The notes beneath the pieces are model-generated. The model was given only the letters and a program-made list of their open reading frames with translations, did no database searches and was not told the DNA's origin. The translations under genes and the position numbers were made by a program. Below, one piece after another: positions 7,388 through 14,053 of a stretch of 31,425 bases of DNA. This DNA comes from JAKSSE01 sp045597645. Its GTDB lineage: Bacteria; Bacillota; Clostridia; Lachnospirales; Lachnospiraceae. The stretch is from contig JAZLKM010000013.1 in NCBI GenBank assembly GCA_045597645.1, positions 1-31,425 of the forward strand. Reading direction: 5' to 3'. Within the stretch, counting starts at the first letter, position 1. The number at the start of each line of letters is the position of its first letter.

Positions 7388-8659
7388 TTAATAGAAATAA
7401 TGATTGCCAATAATCTGGCCACTTTCAAATGTAAAGCCTGCCTTCTGAGCGGAAGCAACACTTCTAAAGAAAAGGGAGTTGACGTTGCGCGTACCTGAAA
7501 GTACATCTTCTGCCGCCTGAATACAGGTACTGTTGGGTCCTTGGGACAATACCAAGGACACACGTCCTGATGCCACCGGCGAAAACTGACCTGCCGCATA
7601 AATTACATCAGTTATTGTATTTTGCTTAAATCTAGGGCTATCTACTCGATTCATTACCACAGAGCCCACTGCAATCTTACCATCGTAAGACTCTCCACCA
7701 GCCTCGCACTGTATGAGCGCAGCCAGCAGAAGCTTCTCACTCTCAGAAGCCTCATATGCTGACACAGTCCAGCCTTCAGCCTCCCACTGGCGGTACTGCT
7801 CCATCCTGGCCAAGTCTTCCTTAGCCTTTTGTTCCTCCAGCTGAGCCTCGTACTGTCTCATTTTTTCGAGCTGTGCTTCAAGATTATCTATCTGATTATT
7901 TGTGTCGGTAATACTGTTCTTGGTGTCGTTAAGGTCACTTTGTGATTCTGACAATAGATTGCTGAATTTTTTCTTTTCAGACTGAAGCTCGGCCTTCGCT
8001 TCCTCAAGCTTTCCCTTGGTCTCCTCCAGGTCCTCCACCATGGCTTCAAGTCTCTCATTTGAAAGCTTGAGTGCCGCCACGAGCTTATCCAGCTGTTCCT
8101 TGGTAATCTCATACTCATTGAGCTGCTCTCTGTCATAGGCTGCAAGTGACTGAGTATACTCCATCTTAGTGAGCATATTGGCCATAGAACCAGACTCCGC
8201 CAGACTTACCAGCACAGAGTCCGCACTATTTTCATACAAAAAAGCTATGCGTCTCTTCATCGCATCGTACTGAGCATCGGCCTTTGCCTGAGTCTCATCA
8301 GCAAGCTTTTGCGTGACTGCAATCTGCTCCTTAATTATCTCAATGCTATTCTCCGTCTCAGCAATTTCACCTTCGACGATTTCTATCTCAGCGAGTTTCT
8401 TGGTTATAGACTGGCCCAACGAATTGATGCTTGAGGTATATGAATCCATATTAGCTTCAATCTTGTCCTTTTGCGCCTCAAGTGCATCCAAGGCATCACT
8501 GGCTGAATCCAGCTGTGACTGTAGATTATCAATGTCCTCCCTAGCCTTATCAATATCAGCCTGAGTAACTGCAAGCGCTGTCATTCCAAAGGACACCAGC
8601 ATAAAAACCGACAATACAGCCGACAATATTCTCTTTTTTATATCACCTGTACGTCGCAT
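7388..8659 (-). CDS. Coiled-coil SleB-family cell wall hydrolase
   Basis: A 423-residue exported protein. A signal peptide (KKRILSAVLSVFMLVSFG region, cleavage after ALA) is followed by a very long heptad-rich coiled coil (about 35-290), of the kind found at the N-terminus of PcsB-like wall hydrolases. The C-terminal ~120 residues are a SleB/CwlJ (Hydrolase_2) domain: LLLAALIQCEAGGESYDGKI with the catalytic-type Glu, then VVMNRV and a GQFSPV motif. SleB domains are lytic transglycosylases/cortex hydrolases. In a vegetative protein with this coiled coil, a division or separation role is likely (inference). I chose ATG 8659; a GTG at 8665 is also possible. Neither has a good Shine-Dalgarno, and the upstream ilvN stop at 8667-8669 is adjacent, so translation is probably coupled. 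Confidence 0.88.
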   Translation of the reverse strand: MRRTGDIKKRILSAVLSVFMLVSFGMTALAVTQADIDKAREDIDNLQSQLDSASDALDALEAQKDKIEANMDSYTSSINSLGQSITKKLAEIEIVEGEIAETENSIEIIKEQIAVTQKLADETQAKADAQYDAMKRRIAFLYENSADSVLVSLAESGSMANMLTKMEYTQSLAAYDREQLNEYEITKEQLDKLVAALKLSNERLEAMVEDLEETKGKLEEAKAELQSEKKKFSNLLSESQSDLNDTKNSITDTNNQIDNLEAQLEKMRQYEAQLEEQKAKEDLARMEQYRQWEAEGWTVSAYEASESEKLLLAALIQCEAGGESYDGKIAVGSVVMNRVDSPRFKQNTITDVIYAAGQFSPVASGRVSLVLSQGPNSTCIQAAEDVLSGTRNVNSLFFRSVASAQKAGFTFESGQIIGNHYFY

Positions 8660-8666
8660 AATCACA

Positions 8667-9173
8667 CTATCTGCAGGAAGTATTTATACTTTCTATGGCA
8701 ACCGGGCCGCCGCGCACCACTTCAATTCTCTTGTACTTTTCCTTAAGCAGCGCTATAAGGTCGTTATTCCTTCTCTCTGGGAGCTTGCACTCTATAAGCA
8801 CACTGTCAGTTCCAATGTCGCTCACCTCTACAGTAAATACTTGGGCTATCTGGAATATCTCTGCCTTTTGCAGGGTATCCACATTATGCACCTTTATGAA
8901 GAGAAGCTCCTTCATATGAACCGGCACATTAGTAAGGTCAATAACCTTAATTACCTCAACCATGAGGTTAAGCTGCTTTTTCACCTGCTCAAAAGTCACA
9001 TCATCGCAGATTACTCCTATTGTCATACGTGATACCGACTGGTCCTCAGTCGTACCTACAGTAAGGCTGTCCAGGTTGTAGGATTTTGCGGAAAATAGTC
9101 CTGACACCTTGGCCAATACACCTACCTGATTCTCTACATAGAGGGCAATCCAACGTTTTTTCATCTCTGACAT
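8667..9173 (-). CDS. ilvN: Acetolactate synthase, small regulatory subunit
   Basis: A 168-residue regulatory subunit of acetohydroxyacid synthase, which activates the catalytic subunit and confers feedback inhibition by valine. The N-terminal ACT domain (about 8-85) begins KKRWIALYVENQVGVLAKVSG, quoted here without its last residues, and includes the typical ligand-site context NQVGVLAKVSGLFS. A second alpha/beta domain follows (about 90-160) with ERRNNDLIALL, and the protein ends shortly after GGPVAIES. The length is typical of the family. The ATG has AGGAGGG six bases upstream, overlapping the stop of ilvB, with 11 bp between the genes, so the two subunits are made in step. Confidence 0.95.
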   Translation of the reverse strand: MSEMKKRWIALYVENQVGVLAKVSGLFSAKSYNLDSLTVGTTEDQSVSRMTIGVICDDVTFEQVKKQLNLMVEVIKVIDLTNVPVHMKELLFIKVHNVDTLQKAEIFQIAQVFTVEVSDIGTDSVLIECKLPERRNNDLIALLKEKYKRIEVVRGGPVAIESINTSCR

Positions 9174-9184
9174 TTCATACCCTC

Positions 9185-10906
9185 CTACTTCAAAATCATA
9201 TCTGACATCGGGCTACCGCTCTTAACCATCGGCAGTACCAATTCGTCTGTTGCTATAATGAACTCTATTATTGTAGGCCTGTCTGTAGTGGCCTGTGCAT
9301 CCAAAAGCGCTGTCCTTATCTCCTCTGGCTTAGTTACTCTAATACCCTTGCATCCATAACTTTCTGCCAATGCCACAAAGTCAGGGGTATATGGTGGGCA
9401 GTTATCATTTGGGCCCTTACAGTTATCCGGGCATCCCACCCTGCGTCTAAGGCAGGTGGCTTCGTATCTTTTTCCATAAAACAGTTGCTGCATCTGGCGC
9501 ACCATACCAAGGTATGAATTATTGATAAGGCACACAGTAACCGGGGCTCCCTCACATACTGCTGTAGCCAGCTCCTGTATGTTCATCTGCATACCACCAT
9601 CACCGGAGATACATACCACAGCCTTGTCAGGGTTACCTATTTTAGCGCCTATTGCTGCTGGAAGACCAAATCCCATGGTTCCCAGACCACCTGAGGTAAT
9701 CATCTGGCGCTTTCGACCTAATGGCAAGAACTGATTCGCCCACATCTGATGCTGGCCTACGTCAGTTACCACTACTCCCTCCGGGAATACGCCATCTATC
9801 TCCTCCATTATCATCTGAGGAGACATACCTTTATCTCTGTGCATCTCAAGTGGGTGCTCGTTTTCCCAATCCTGTATTCTGGCTATCCATCTAGCTGTAT
9901 TCATAGGCTCTGCCCACTCATTCAACGATTCAAGTGCCAGCTTAGCATCCGATACAATAGGTACATCCACCACAACATTTCGTGAGATAGCTGAAGTGTC
10001 TATATCTATGTGAATTATTCTAGCATTGGACGCAAATTCTGACAGATCCCCAGTGATTCTATCGTTAAATCTGGTTCCGATGGAAAATAACACGTCGCAC
10101 TCAGTAATCGCCATGTTTGCTGCATATTTTCCATGCATTCCGCAGTTGCCTATCCACAGTGGATTCTCACACTCCAATGAGCCCTTTCCCATTATGGATG
10201 TAACTACCGGTATCTGCATTTTCGAAACGAGCTTTTCAAGCTCTGCCTCAGCTCCTGAAATCCTTACTCCTCCTCCTGCAAGTATAAGAGGTCTCTTCGC
10301 TGACTTCAGCAGCTTGTATGCCTTTTTAAGCTGGCCGATATGCACTCCCTCCGCTGGCTTGTAACCTCTAATCGGTGCCAGTGCCGGATAATCTGATGGG
10401 CCAGACATGGTCTGAATATCCTTAGGAATGTCTACGATAACAGGGCCTGGTCTGCCTGACCTTGCTATGTGAAATGCCATTCTAATTATGCGTCCGAGGT
10501 CCTTGCGGTCTCTTACAGTCACACCATACTTTGTGATGCTTCTGGTCATTCCGACGATATCTACCTCCTGGAAGGCATCATTTCCAATAAGAGAAAGTGG
10601 CACCTGTCCTGTAAAACATACAAGCGGAATGTTGTCGTAATGGGCGTCTGCCAGACCTGTTATTACATTGGTAGCTCCAGGCCCGCTGGTTACAATAGCC
10701 ACTCCCACCTTGCCTGTAGATTTCGCATAGCCCTCTGTCTCGTGCAGAAGTCCCTGCTCATGCCTTGGCAGTACCAGTCTTAATTCAGGGGTTTTGTACA
10801 GTTCGTCAAACAGGTCAGTTACCATTCCTCCTGGATATCCGAAAATGGTATCTACACCCTCCTCAAGCAACGCCTTTACAAATAATTTTCTTCCTGTAAT
10901 ATCCAT
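9185..10906 (-). CDS. ilvB: Acetolactate synthase, large catalytic subunit
   Basis: A 573-residue thiamine-diphosphate enzyme that condenses two pyruvates to acetolactate, or pyruvate plus 2-ketobutyrate to acetohydroxybutyrate: the first common step of valine, leucine and isoleucine synthesis. The N-terminal PYR domain has FGYPGG and the catalytic Glu50 (RHEQG). A central FAD-binding-type domain follows (about 190-330). The C-terminal PP domain has GDGGMQMNIQEL from 435 and the Asn of INN at 461-463. The odd feature is a cysteine-rich insert after FYGKRYEAT: Cys485, Cys492, Cys496 and Cys503, spaced C-x6-C-x3-C-x6-C, before the usual TPDFVALAESYG. E. coli enzymes lack this insert. The ATG has GGAG about 10 bases upstream. 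thyA lies upstream with no terminator between them. Confidence 0.96.
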   Translation of the reverse strand: MDITGRKLFVKALLEEGVDTIFGYPGGMVTDLFDELYKTPELRLVLPRHEQGLLHETEGYAKSTGKVGVAIVTSGPGATNVITGLADAHYDNIPLVCFTGQVPLSLIGNDAFQEVDIVGMTRSITKYGVTVRDRKDLGRIIRMAFHIARSGRPGPVIVDIPKDIQTMSGPSDYPALAPIRGYKPAEGVHIGQLKKAYKLLKSAKRPLILAGGGVRISGAEAELEKLVSKMQIPVVTSIMGKGSLECENPLWIGNCGMHGKYAANMAITECDVLFSIGTRFNDRITGDLSEFASNARIIHIDIDTSAISRNVVVDVPIVSDAKLALESLNEWAEPMNTARWIARIQDWENEHPLEMHRDKGMSPQMIMEEIDGVFPEGVVVTDVGQHQMWANQFLPLGRKRQMITSGGLGTMGFGLPAAIGAKIGNPDKAVVCISGDGGMQMNIQELATAVCEGAPVTVCLINNSYLGMVRQMQQLFYGKRYEATCLRRRVGCPDNCKGPNDNCPPYTPDFVALAESYGCKGIRVTKPEEIRTALLDAQATTDRPTIIEFIIATDELVLPMVKSGSPMSDMILK

Positions 10907-10935
10907 CTACTTATATCTCCAAAATATGGTTGTCA

Positions 10936-10956
10936 TGCCAGGCTACGTGCCTCGCA
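10936..10956 (-). promoter_or_regulatory. Hairpin in the ilvB leader
   Basis: TGCGAGGC (10956-10949) pairs with GCCTGGCA (10943-10936) with one mismatch and a 5-nt loop. It lies directly after the stop of a 17-codon leader frame and 30 bases before the ilvB ATG. There is no T-run behind it, so it is not a plain terminator. It could be one arm of an attenuation or translational switch. Confidence 0.35.
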
Positions 10957-10961
10957 TTCAG

Positions 10962-11015
10962 TCATGCCAATCGCAAATTCAATATTATTGCCAATCTGCT
11001 TTGCTGTTTGCCCAT
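10962..11015 (-). CDS. Possible branched-chain leader peptide upstream of ilvB
   Basis: A 17-codon frame starting ATG 11015 and ending TGA: MGKQQSRLAIILNLRLA. Six of 17 residues are Leu or Ile, encoded by TTG (four times) and ATA (twice). That is the composition expected of an attenuation leader for an ilv operon. The ribosome site is weak (AAGTGG). Within this frame TTGCGATTGG (minus strand, 10976-10967) can pair perfectly over 10 bp with CCAATCGCAA at the last codons of thyA (11047-11038), so alternative folds exist in a thyA read-through transcript. It may be chance; a frame this short cannot be proven by reading alone. Confidence 0.3.
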   Translation of the reverse strand: MGKQQSRLAIILNLRLA

Positions 11016-11032
11016 AAAACACCACTTCGCTG

Positions 11033-11881
11033 TTAAATTGCGATTGGAATATTCAGTATTTGCTCGCCTGTGATGTAATTTTCCAGCGATACATCATTTC
11101 TAGTAAACTGATAAAAATCATGTATATCCGGGTTCAATGTAAACTTCGGTGCCGGATACTGCTCTCTTTCTATCAGCTCCTTAATGATAGGAACATGTCT
11201 ATCATAGATGTGAGCATCAGCTATAACATGAACCAATTCACCCACATTCATATCGCACACCTGCGCCAGCATATGAACAAGCACTGCATACTGCACTACA
11301 TTCCAGTTATTAGCTGCGAGGATGTCCTGCGACCTCTGGTTAAGTATGGCATTTAATGTCAGCCTGTCTTCGCCTGGTCTCTTTGTCACATTGAAGGTCA
11401 TGCTATATGCACATGGATACAGATTCATCTCAGACAAATCTTGATGTACATATATGTTAGTCATAATTCGTCTGCTATATGGATTATTTTTAAGGTCCCA
11501 GATTACTCTGTCCACCTGATCCATCATTCCTTCTTTGTATTTGTGCTTTACACTCATCTGATAGCCATAGGCCTTACCTATCGAACCGTTTTCATCGGCC
11601 CACTCATCCCAGATATGACTGTGCAAGTCATTTACATTATTTGACTTCTGCTGCCATATCCACAGCATCTCATCAGTCGCGCTCTTGAGTGCAGTCTTTC
11701 TGAGTGTCATGATTGGGAATTCCTCCCTCAGATTGTATCTGTTGACGACTCCGAACTGCTTTATTGTATATGCAAGAGTACCGTCCTCCCAATGTGGGCG
11801 TACCTTCTCACCCTCAGTACTATATCCGTTCTCCAATATATCCCGGCACATTGCCACAAATATCTGATCCGCCTTACTCAT
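11033..11881 (-). CDS. thyA: Thymidylate synthase
   Basis: A 282-residue enzyme that methylates dUMP to dTMP with methylene-tetrahydrofolate, the sole de novo source of thymidylate. The catalytic nucleophile is Cys157 (NLYPCAYS). The dUMP phosphate-binding Arg residues lie in YSRRIMTN (about 135-142), and the NQRSQDILAANNWNV segment (181-195) binds the nucleotide and folate. These mark the ThyA family, not the flavin-dependent ThyX. The length is normal. The ATG at 11881 is four bases from GGAGG (11890-11886), but that Shine-Dalgarno is buried in a 16-bp hairpin (11885-11918), so translation is expected to be controlled. A likely promoter is at 12026-12031. The gene runs into the ilvB leader with no visible terminator. 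Confidence 0.96.
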   Translation of the reverse strand: MSKADQIFVAMCRDILENGYSTEGEKVRPHWEDGTLAYTIKQFGVVNRYNLREEFPIMTLRKTALKSATDEMLWIWQQKSNNVNDLHSHIWDEWADENGSIGKAYGYQMSVKHKYKEGMMDQVDRVIWDLKNNPYSRRIMTNIYVHQDLSEMNLYPCAYSMTFNVTKRPGEDRLTLNAILNQRSQDILAANNWNVVQYAVLVHMLAQVCDMNVGELVHVIADAHIYDRHVPIIKELIEREQYPAPKFTLNPDIHDFYQFTRNDVSLENYITGEQILNIPIAI

Positions 11882-11884
11882 ATC

Positions 11885-12008
11885 GCCTCCAAGATTCTAC
11901 TTGTAGAATCTTGGAGGCATCGGTGACTCGAAAGTCATTATGCTTTTAAATGACTTGAGGTCACCGTGAACTCGCCTTGGGCGAGTTCTTTCCTCTTCCA
12001 GATTCTAC
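11885..12008 (-). promoter_or_regulatory. Structured thyA 5' leader with switchable Shine-Dalgarno sequestration
   Basis: Read on the minus strand there are four elements. (A) GTAGAATCT at 12008-12000. (P2) GAACTCGCC/GGCGAGTTC (11988-11980 with 11976-11968), 9 bp with loop CAA. (P3) GGTGAC/GTCACC (11965-11960 with 11927-11922) and AAGTCATT/AATGACTT (11956-11949 with 11939-11932) around a small internal loop. (P4) GCCTCCAAGATTCTAC (11918-11903) paired perfectly with 11900-11885, which contains the thyA Shine-Dalgarno GGAGG. Element A repeats nine bases of the P4 3' arm and continues with GGAAGAGG, so it can pair with the P4 5' arm instead, enclosing P2 and P3 and freeing the Shine-Dalgarno. 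I know of no riboswitch class with this layout. Confidence 0.75.
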
Positions 12009-12025
12009 TAGACATAATTGTATAG

Positions 12026-12055
12026 ATTATACACAAAATATAGCAGTAATTGAAA
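12026..12055 (-). promoter_or_regulatory. Likely thyA promoter
   Basis: A perfect TATAAT (12031-12026) on the minus strand, with a weak -35 TTTCAA (12055-12050) 18 bp upstream. The predicted transcript start is near 12019, which puts element A of the thyA leader about 10 nt from the 5' end and gives a leader of about 138 nt. Confidence 0.55.
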
Positions 12056-12079
12056 GGGGTTTTACTAACTTTTGTGCAT

Positions 12080-12120
12080 TTTACCGCCTAAGTAGGAAAT
12101 CCATGTACGCAGGCGGTAAA
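12080..12120. repeat. 10-bp inverted repeat in the region upstream of thyA
   Basis: TTTACCGCCT (12080-12089) and AGGCGGTAAA (12111-12120) are perfect inverted repeats around 21 bases. No T-run follows closely on either strand, so it is not an obvious terminator. It sits just upstream of the thyA promoter and might be a regulator-binding or RNA structure. Nothing else is recognisable in 12062-12185. Confidence 0.45.
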
Positions 12121-12185
12121 TACAAGTTTTTCATGCCGTGCTAGTACAACAAATCAACCGTCAGCCGTCGCAACGTTCAAAATAC

Positions 12186-12214
12186 AAAAAAACTTCCGAT
12201 TTCTCGGAAGCTTT
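12186..12214 (-). terminator. Rho-independent terminator after the small membrane protein gene
   Basis: The 7-bp core CTTCCGA/TCGGAAG (12193-12199 with 12204-12210) has a GAAA tetraloop on the minus strand, is extended by A-T pairs, and is followed by seven T residues. It should end the transcript of the gene at 12309-12560. Confidence 0.88.
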
Positions 12215-12228
12215 TGTTACTTAGTTAT

Positions 12229-12301
12229 GAGCTCACATCACCTCGTGATTACATTAGCTCGACAATACAGCTTAAATTGGCTCAAGGAATTGTTGGCTCA
12301 A
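12229..12301 (-). other. 3' untranslated segment with hairpin and short direct repeat
   Basis: Between the stop of the small membrane protein gene and its terminator are a two-part hairpin and a 9-bp direct repeat. The hairpin is GAGCT/AGCTC at 12229-12233 and 12256-12260, with inner ATCAC/GTGAT at 12237-12241 and 12245-12249. The repeat is TTGGCTCAA at 12277-12285 and 12293-12301. No coding frame is evident. Confidence 0.35.
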
Positions 12302-12308
12302 CTCTGTA

Positions 12309-12560
12309 CTACTCAGTGAATCCACCAAGTTCGTTAAGATAATCGGTGATAGCGTTAGTGTCCGCTGTGATATGCTCAAGAGTTGCCTCTTTGTTTGCAG
12401 TTACTCCCTTATAGATTGAGAAGCCTGCCCAGCACAGCAATGCACACAGAATCAATATTCCTGCGCAGCTATATATTGCTCTAATGCATTTTTCCTTCTT
12501 AACTTCCTTTTTTACATTCTTCTTAGCAGCTTTACGCTGATCAACTTTAGCCTGACTCAT
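12309..12560 (-). CDS. Small single-pass membrane protein of unknown function
   Basis: An 83-residue protein that I do not recognise. The N-terminal ~25 residues are very Lys-rich (KAAKKNVKKEVKKEK). One hydrophobic helix follows (about residues 28-50, with IYSCAGILILCALLCWAGF). The C-terminal ~30 residues are acidic and end in LNELGGFTE. By the positive-inside rule the N-terminus should be cytoplasmic and the C-terminus outside. The ATG has AGGAGA about 10 bases upstream. A well-formed promoter lies at 12606-12634 and a strong terminator at 12186-12214, so this is a stand-alone transcription unit, which supports a real and perhaps highly expressed gene. Confidence 0.8.
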   Translation of the reverse strand: MSQAKVDQRKAAKKNVKKEVKKEKCIRAIYSCAGILILCALLCWAGFSIYKGVTANKEATLEHITADTNAITDYLNELGGFTE

Positions 12561-12605
12561 TTTAATACAATCTCCTAATTCAAATTAGCTCCTCCGAGCC
12601 TACAT

Positions 12606-12634
12606 AATATACACTTTTTAGCGTTCAAACGCAA
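12606..12634 (-). promoter_or_regulatory. Promoter for the small membrane protein gene
   Basis: On the minus strand, TTGCGT (12634-12629) and TATATT (12611-12606) are 17 bp apart. GCGTT-TG-AACGC forms a short palindrome across the -35 region. Between here and the DJ-1 gene end, AAGAATAT/ATATTCTT (12648-12655 with 12678-12685) could form a weak stem. Confidence 0.55.
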
Positions 12635-12711
12635 CCTATGGGCTCTGAAGAATATGTGAACGCAGATGCCTAACCCAATATTCTTAGTCCTACAGCATAC
12701 TCCACTGCATA

Positions 12712-13260
12712 TTATCTGTAAATAATACCCTTTGCAAGCTTATCCGCAGTCTCATTATCCTTAAAATACTCAATAATCGCAAGAGAGAACTCTATAGCTG
12801 TCCCCATGCCACGGCTCGTAATTACATTCCCGTCTACAGCTACAGATTCTGTTGTGCAAGTCGCTCCAAGCAGTCTCTCTTCGAAGCCTGGATAGCAAGT
12901 AGCTCTCTTGCCCTCCAGAACGTGATTATCTCCCAGTACACTAGGCGCAGCACAAATCGCTGCGACCAGTCTTCCGTCCTCTGCACACTGCTTTATCGCT
13001 GCTACAACACTATCGCACGCACCGAGATTTAGTGTACCTGGCATACCTCCAGGCAATACCACGCCGTCGTAATCAGCCAGATTCATATCTTTCATCGTCA
13101 TATCTGCTTCAAAGACAATTCCATGCGCACCAGCGACAGATTTACTATCAGTAATGCTTATCATATCTATTTCAAGTCCTACCCTGCGGCAATTATCAAC
13201 CACAGTAAGCCCCTCTATTTCCTCACAGCCATCGGCCATAAAAATTGCTATTTTATTCAT
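12712..13260 (-). CDS. DJ-1/PfpI (ThiJ/YajL) family protein
   Basis: A 182-residue cytosolic protein of the DJ-1/YajL branch. The reactive cysteine is Cys103 in AAICAAPS, at the nucleophile elbow. The partner acidic residue is Glu16 in GCEEIEG, matching Cys106 and Glu18 of human DJ-1. PGGMPG (70-75) is also conserved. Family members are linked to oxidative-stress protection, chaperone-like or glyoxalase-type activity; the exact role here cannot be inferred. The ATG has AGGAGA about nine bases upstream. It lies 57 bp after the D-lyxose isomerase gene in the same orientation and may be the last gene of the rhamnosidase transcript. Confidence 0.92.
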   Translation of the reverse strand: MNKIAIFMADGCEEIEGLTVVDNCRRVGLEIDMISITDSKSVAGAHGIVFEADMTMKDMNLADYDGVVLPGGMPGTLNLGACDSVVAAIKQCAEDGRLVAAICAAPSVLGDNHVLEGKRATCYPGFEERLLGATCTTESVAVDGNVITSRGMGTAIEFSLAIIEYFKDNETADKLAKGIIYR

Positions 13261-13317
13261 GTCATTTTCTCCTCATAAAATAATATGGTGTCCTAAGGTG
13301 TACCGTATCTTTCCGGG

Positions 13318-14004
13318 CTAATCGCACTTTGGATATTCGTTGCAAAGCAATCGATACGGTGGCTCATCCTCCTCTATTTCCGGGAATCTACCTACCGGTG
13401 GCTCAAATCTGTTATCAATATTATCATCGTTGCACTGACTTACCTCACCTATAAGCACATTGCCGCTTCCCTTTTCCACCTCAAAGTCATGATACAGACC
13501 TGGCTGTATAGAAATGCTCATGCCTGGAATCAACTTAACCTGAGTGCCAGCCTTCACTACCTGCTTGATCCCATCACAGTTGATGGTTACATCGCTGTCA
13601 TAGTCTATAGTCTCATCAGGTTTCGAGTTGTACACACGAATCAGCAGATTACCACCACCACGATTGATGATATCCTCCATCTTCGACCAGTGAAAATGGT
13701 TCGGCGCATACTGACCCTCCTTTAGGAAAAGAAGCTTCTCAGCGTAGGTTTTTGTGTACTTATCAGGCATAGATAAGTTACCGTTGCGAAGTGTGATAAG
13801 TGAAAATCCAAATTCATCGAATTTTCCAAGACCATAGTCGGTTATGTCCCATCCCAGCATATTGTCACGAATCTCGTCGTACTCATGCCCTTTCGACTGC
13901 CACTCTTCAGGAGTAAAATGGCAAAATGGTGGCAGCGCAAATTTGTACTCATTCACCATTGCTTCCATCTCTCTTAGTGCCTTATTAATTGCTGATCTCT
14001 TCAT
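13318..14004 (-). CDS. D-lyxose/mannose-type sugar isomerase (cupin)
   Basis: A 228-residue protein of the D-lyxose ketol-isomerase family, formerly DUF1498. These are metal-dependent cupins that interconvert D-lyxose and D-xylulose, and often D-mannose and D-fructose. The metal ligands are visible: His103 and His105 in PNHFHW, Glu110 in KMED, and His172 in GLYHDFE. The start is ATG 14004, preceded by GGGGGAT; a TTG at 14028 in the same frame is unlikely. It lies 49 bp after the GH78 rhamnosidase gene, so it probably feeds a released monosaccharide into the pentose or hexose pathways. Substrate preference cannot be read from sequence. Confidence 0.88.
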   Translation of the reverse strand: MKRSAINKALREMEAMVNEYKFALPPFCHFTPEEWQSKGHEYDEIRDNMLGWDITDYGLGKFDEFGFSLITLRNGNLSMPDKYTKTYAEKLLFLKEGQYAPNHFHWSKMEDIINRGGGNLLIRVYNSKPDETIDYDSDVTINCDGIKQVVKAGTQVKLIPGMSISIQPGLYHDFEVEKGSGNVLIGEVSQCNDDNIDNRFEPPVGRFPEIEEDEPPYRLLCNEYPKCD

Positions 14005-14053
14005 AATATCCCCCTTGTTAATCTCCAAACCGGATACTTTTCTATCTCAATGC

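Noticed and set aside
37..12109. Shared 11-mer ATCCATGTACG at 37-47 and 12099-12109
   Set aside because: An 11-base match is expected by chance in a window this long and the flanks do not align.
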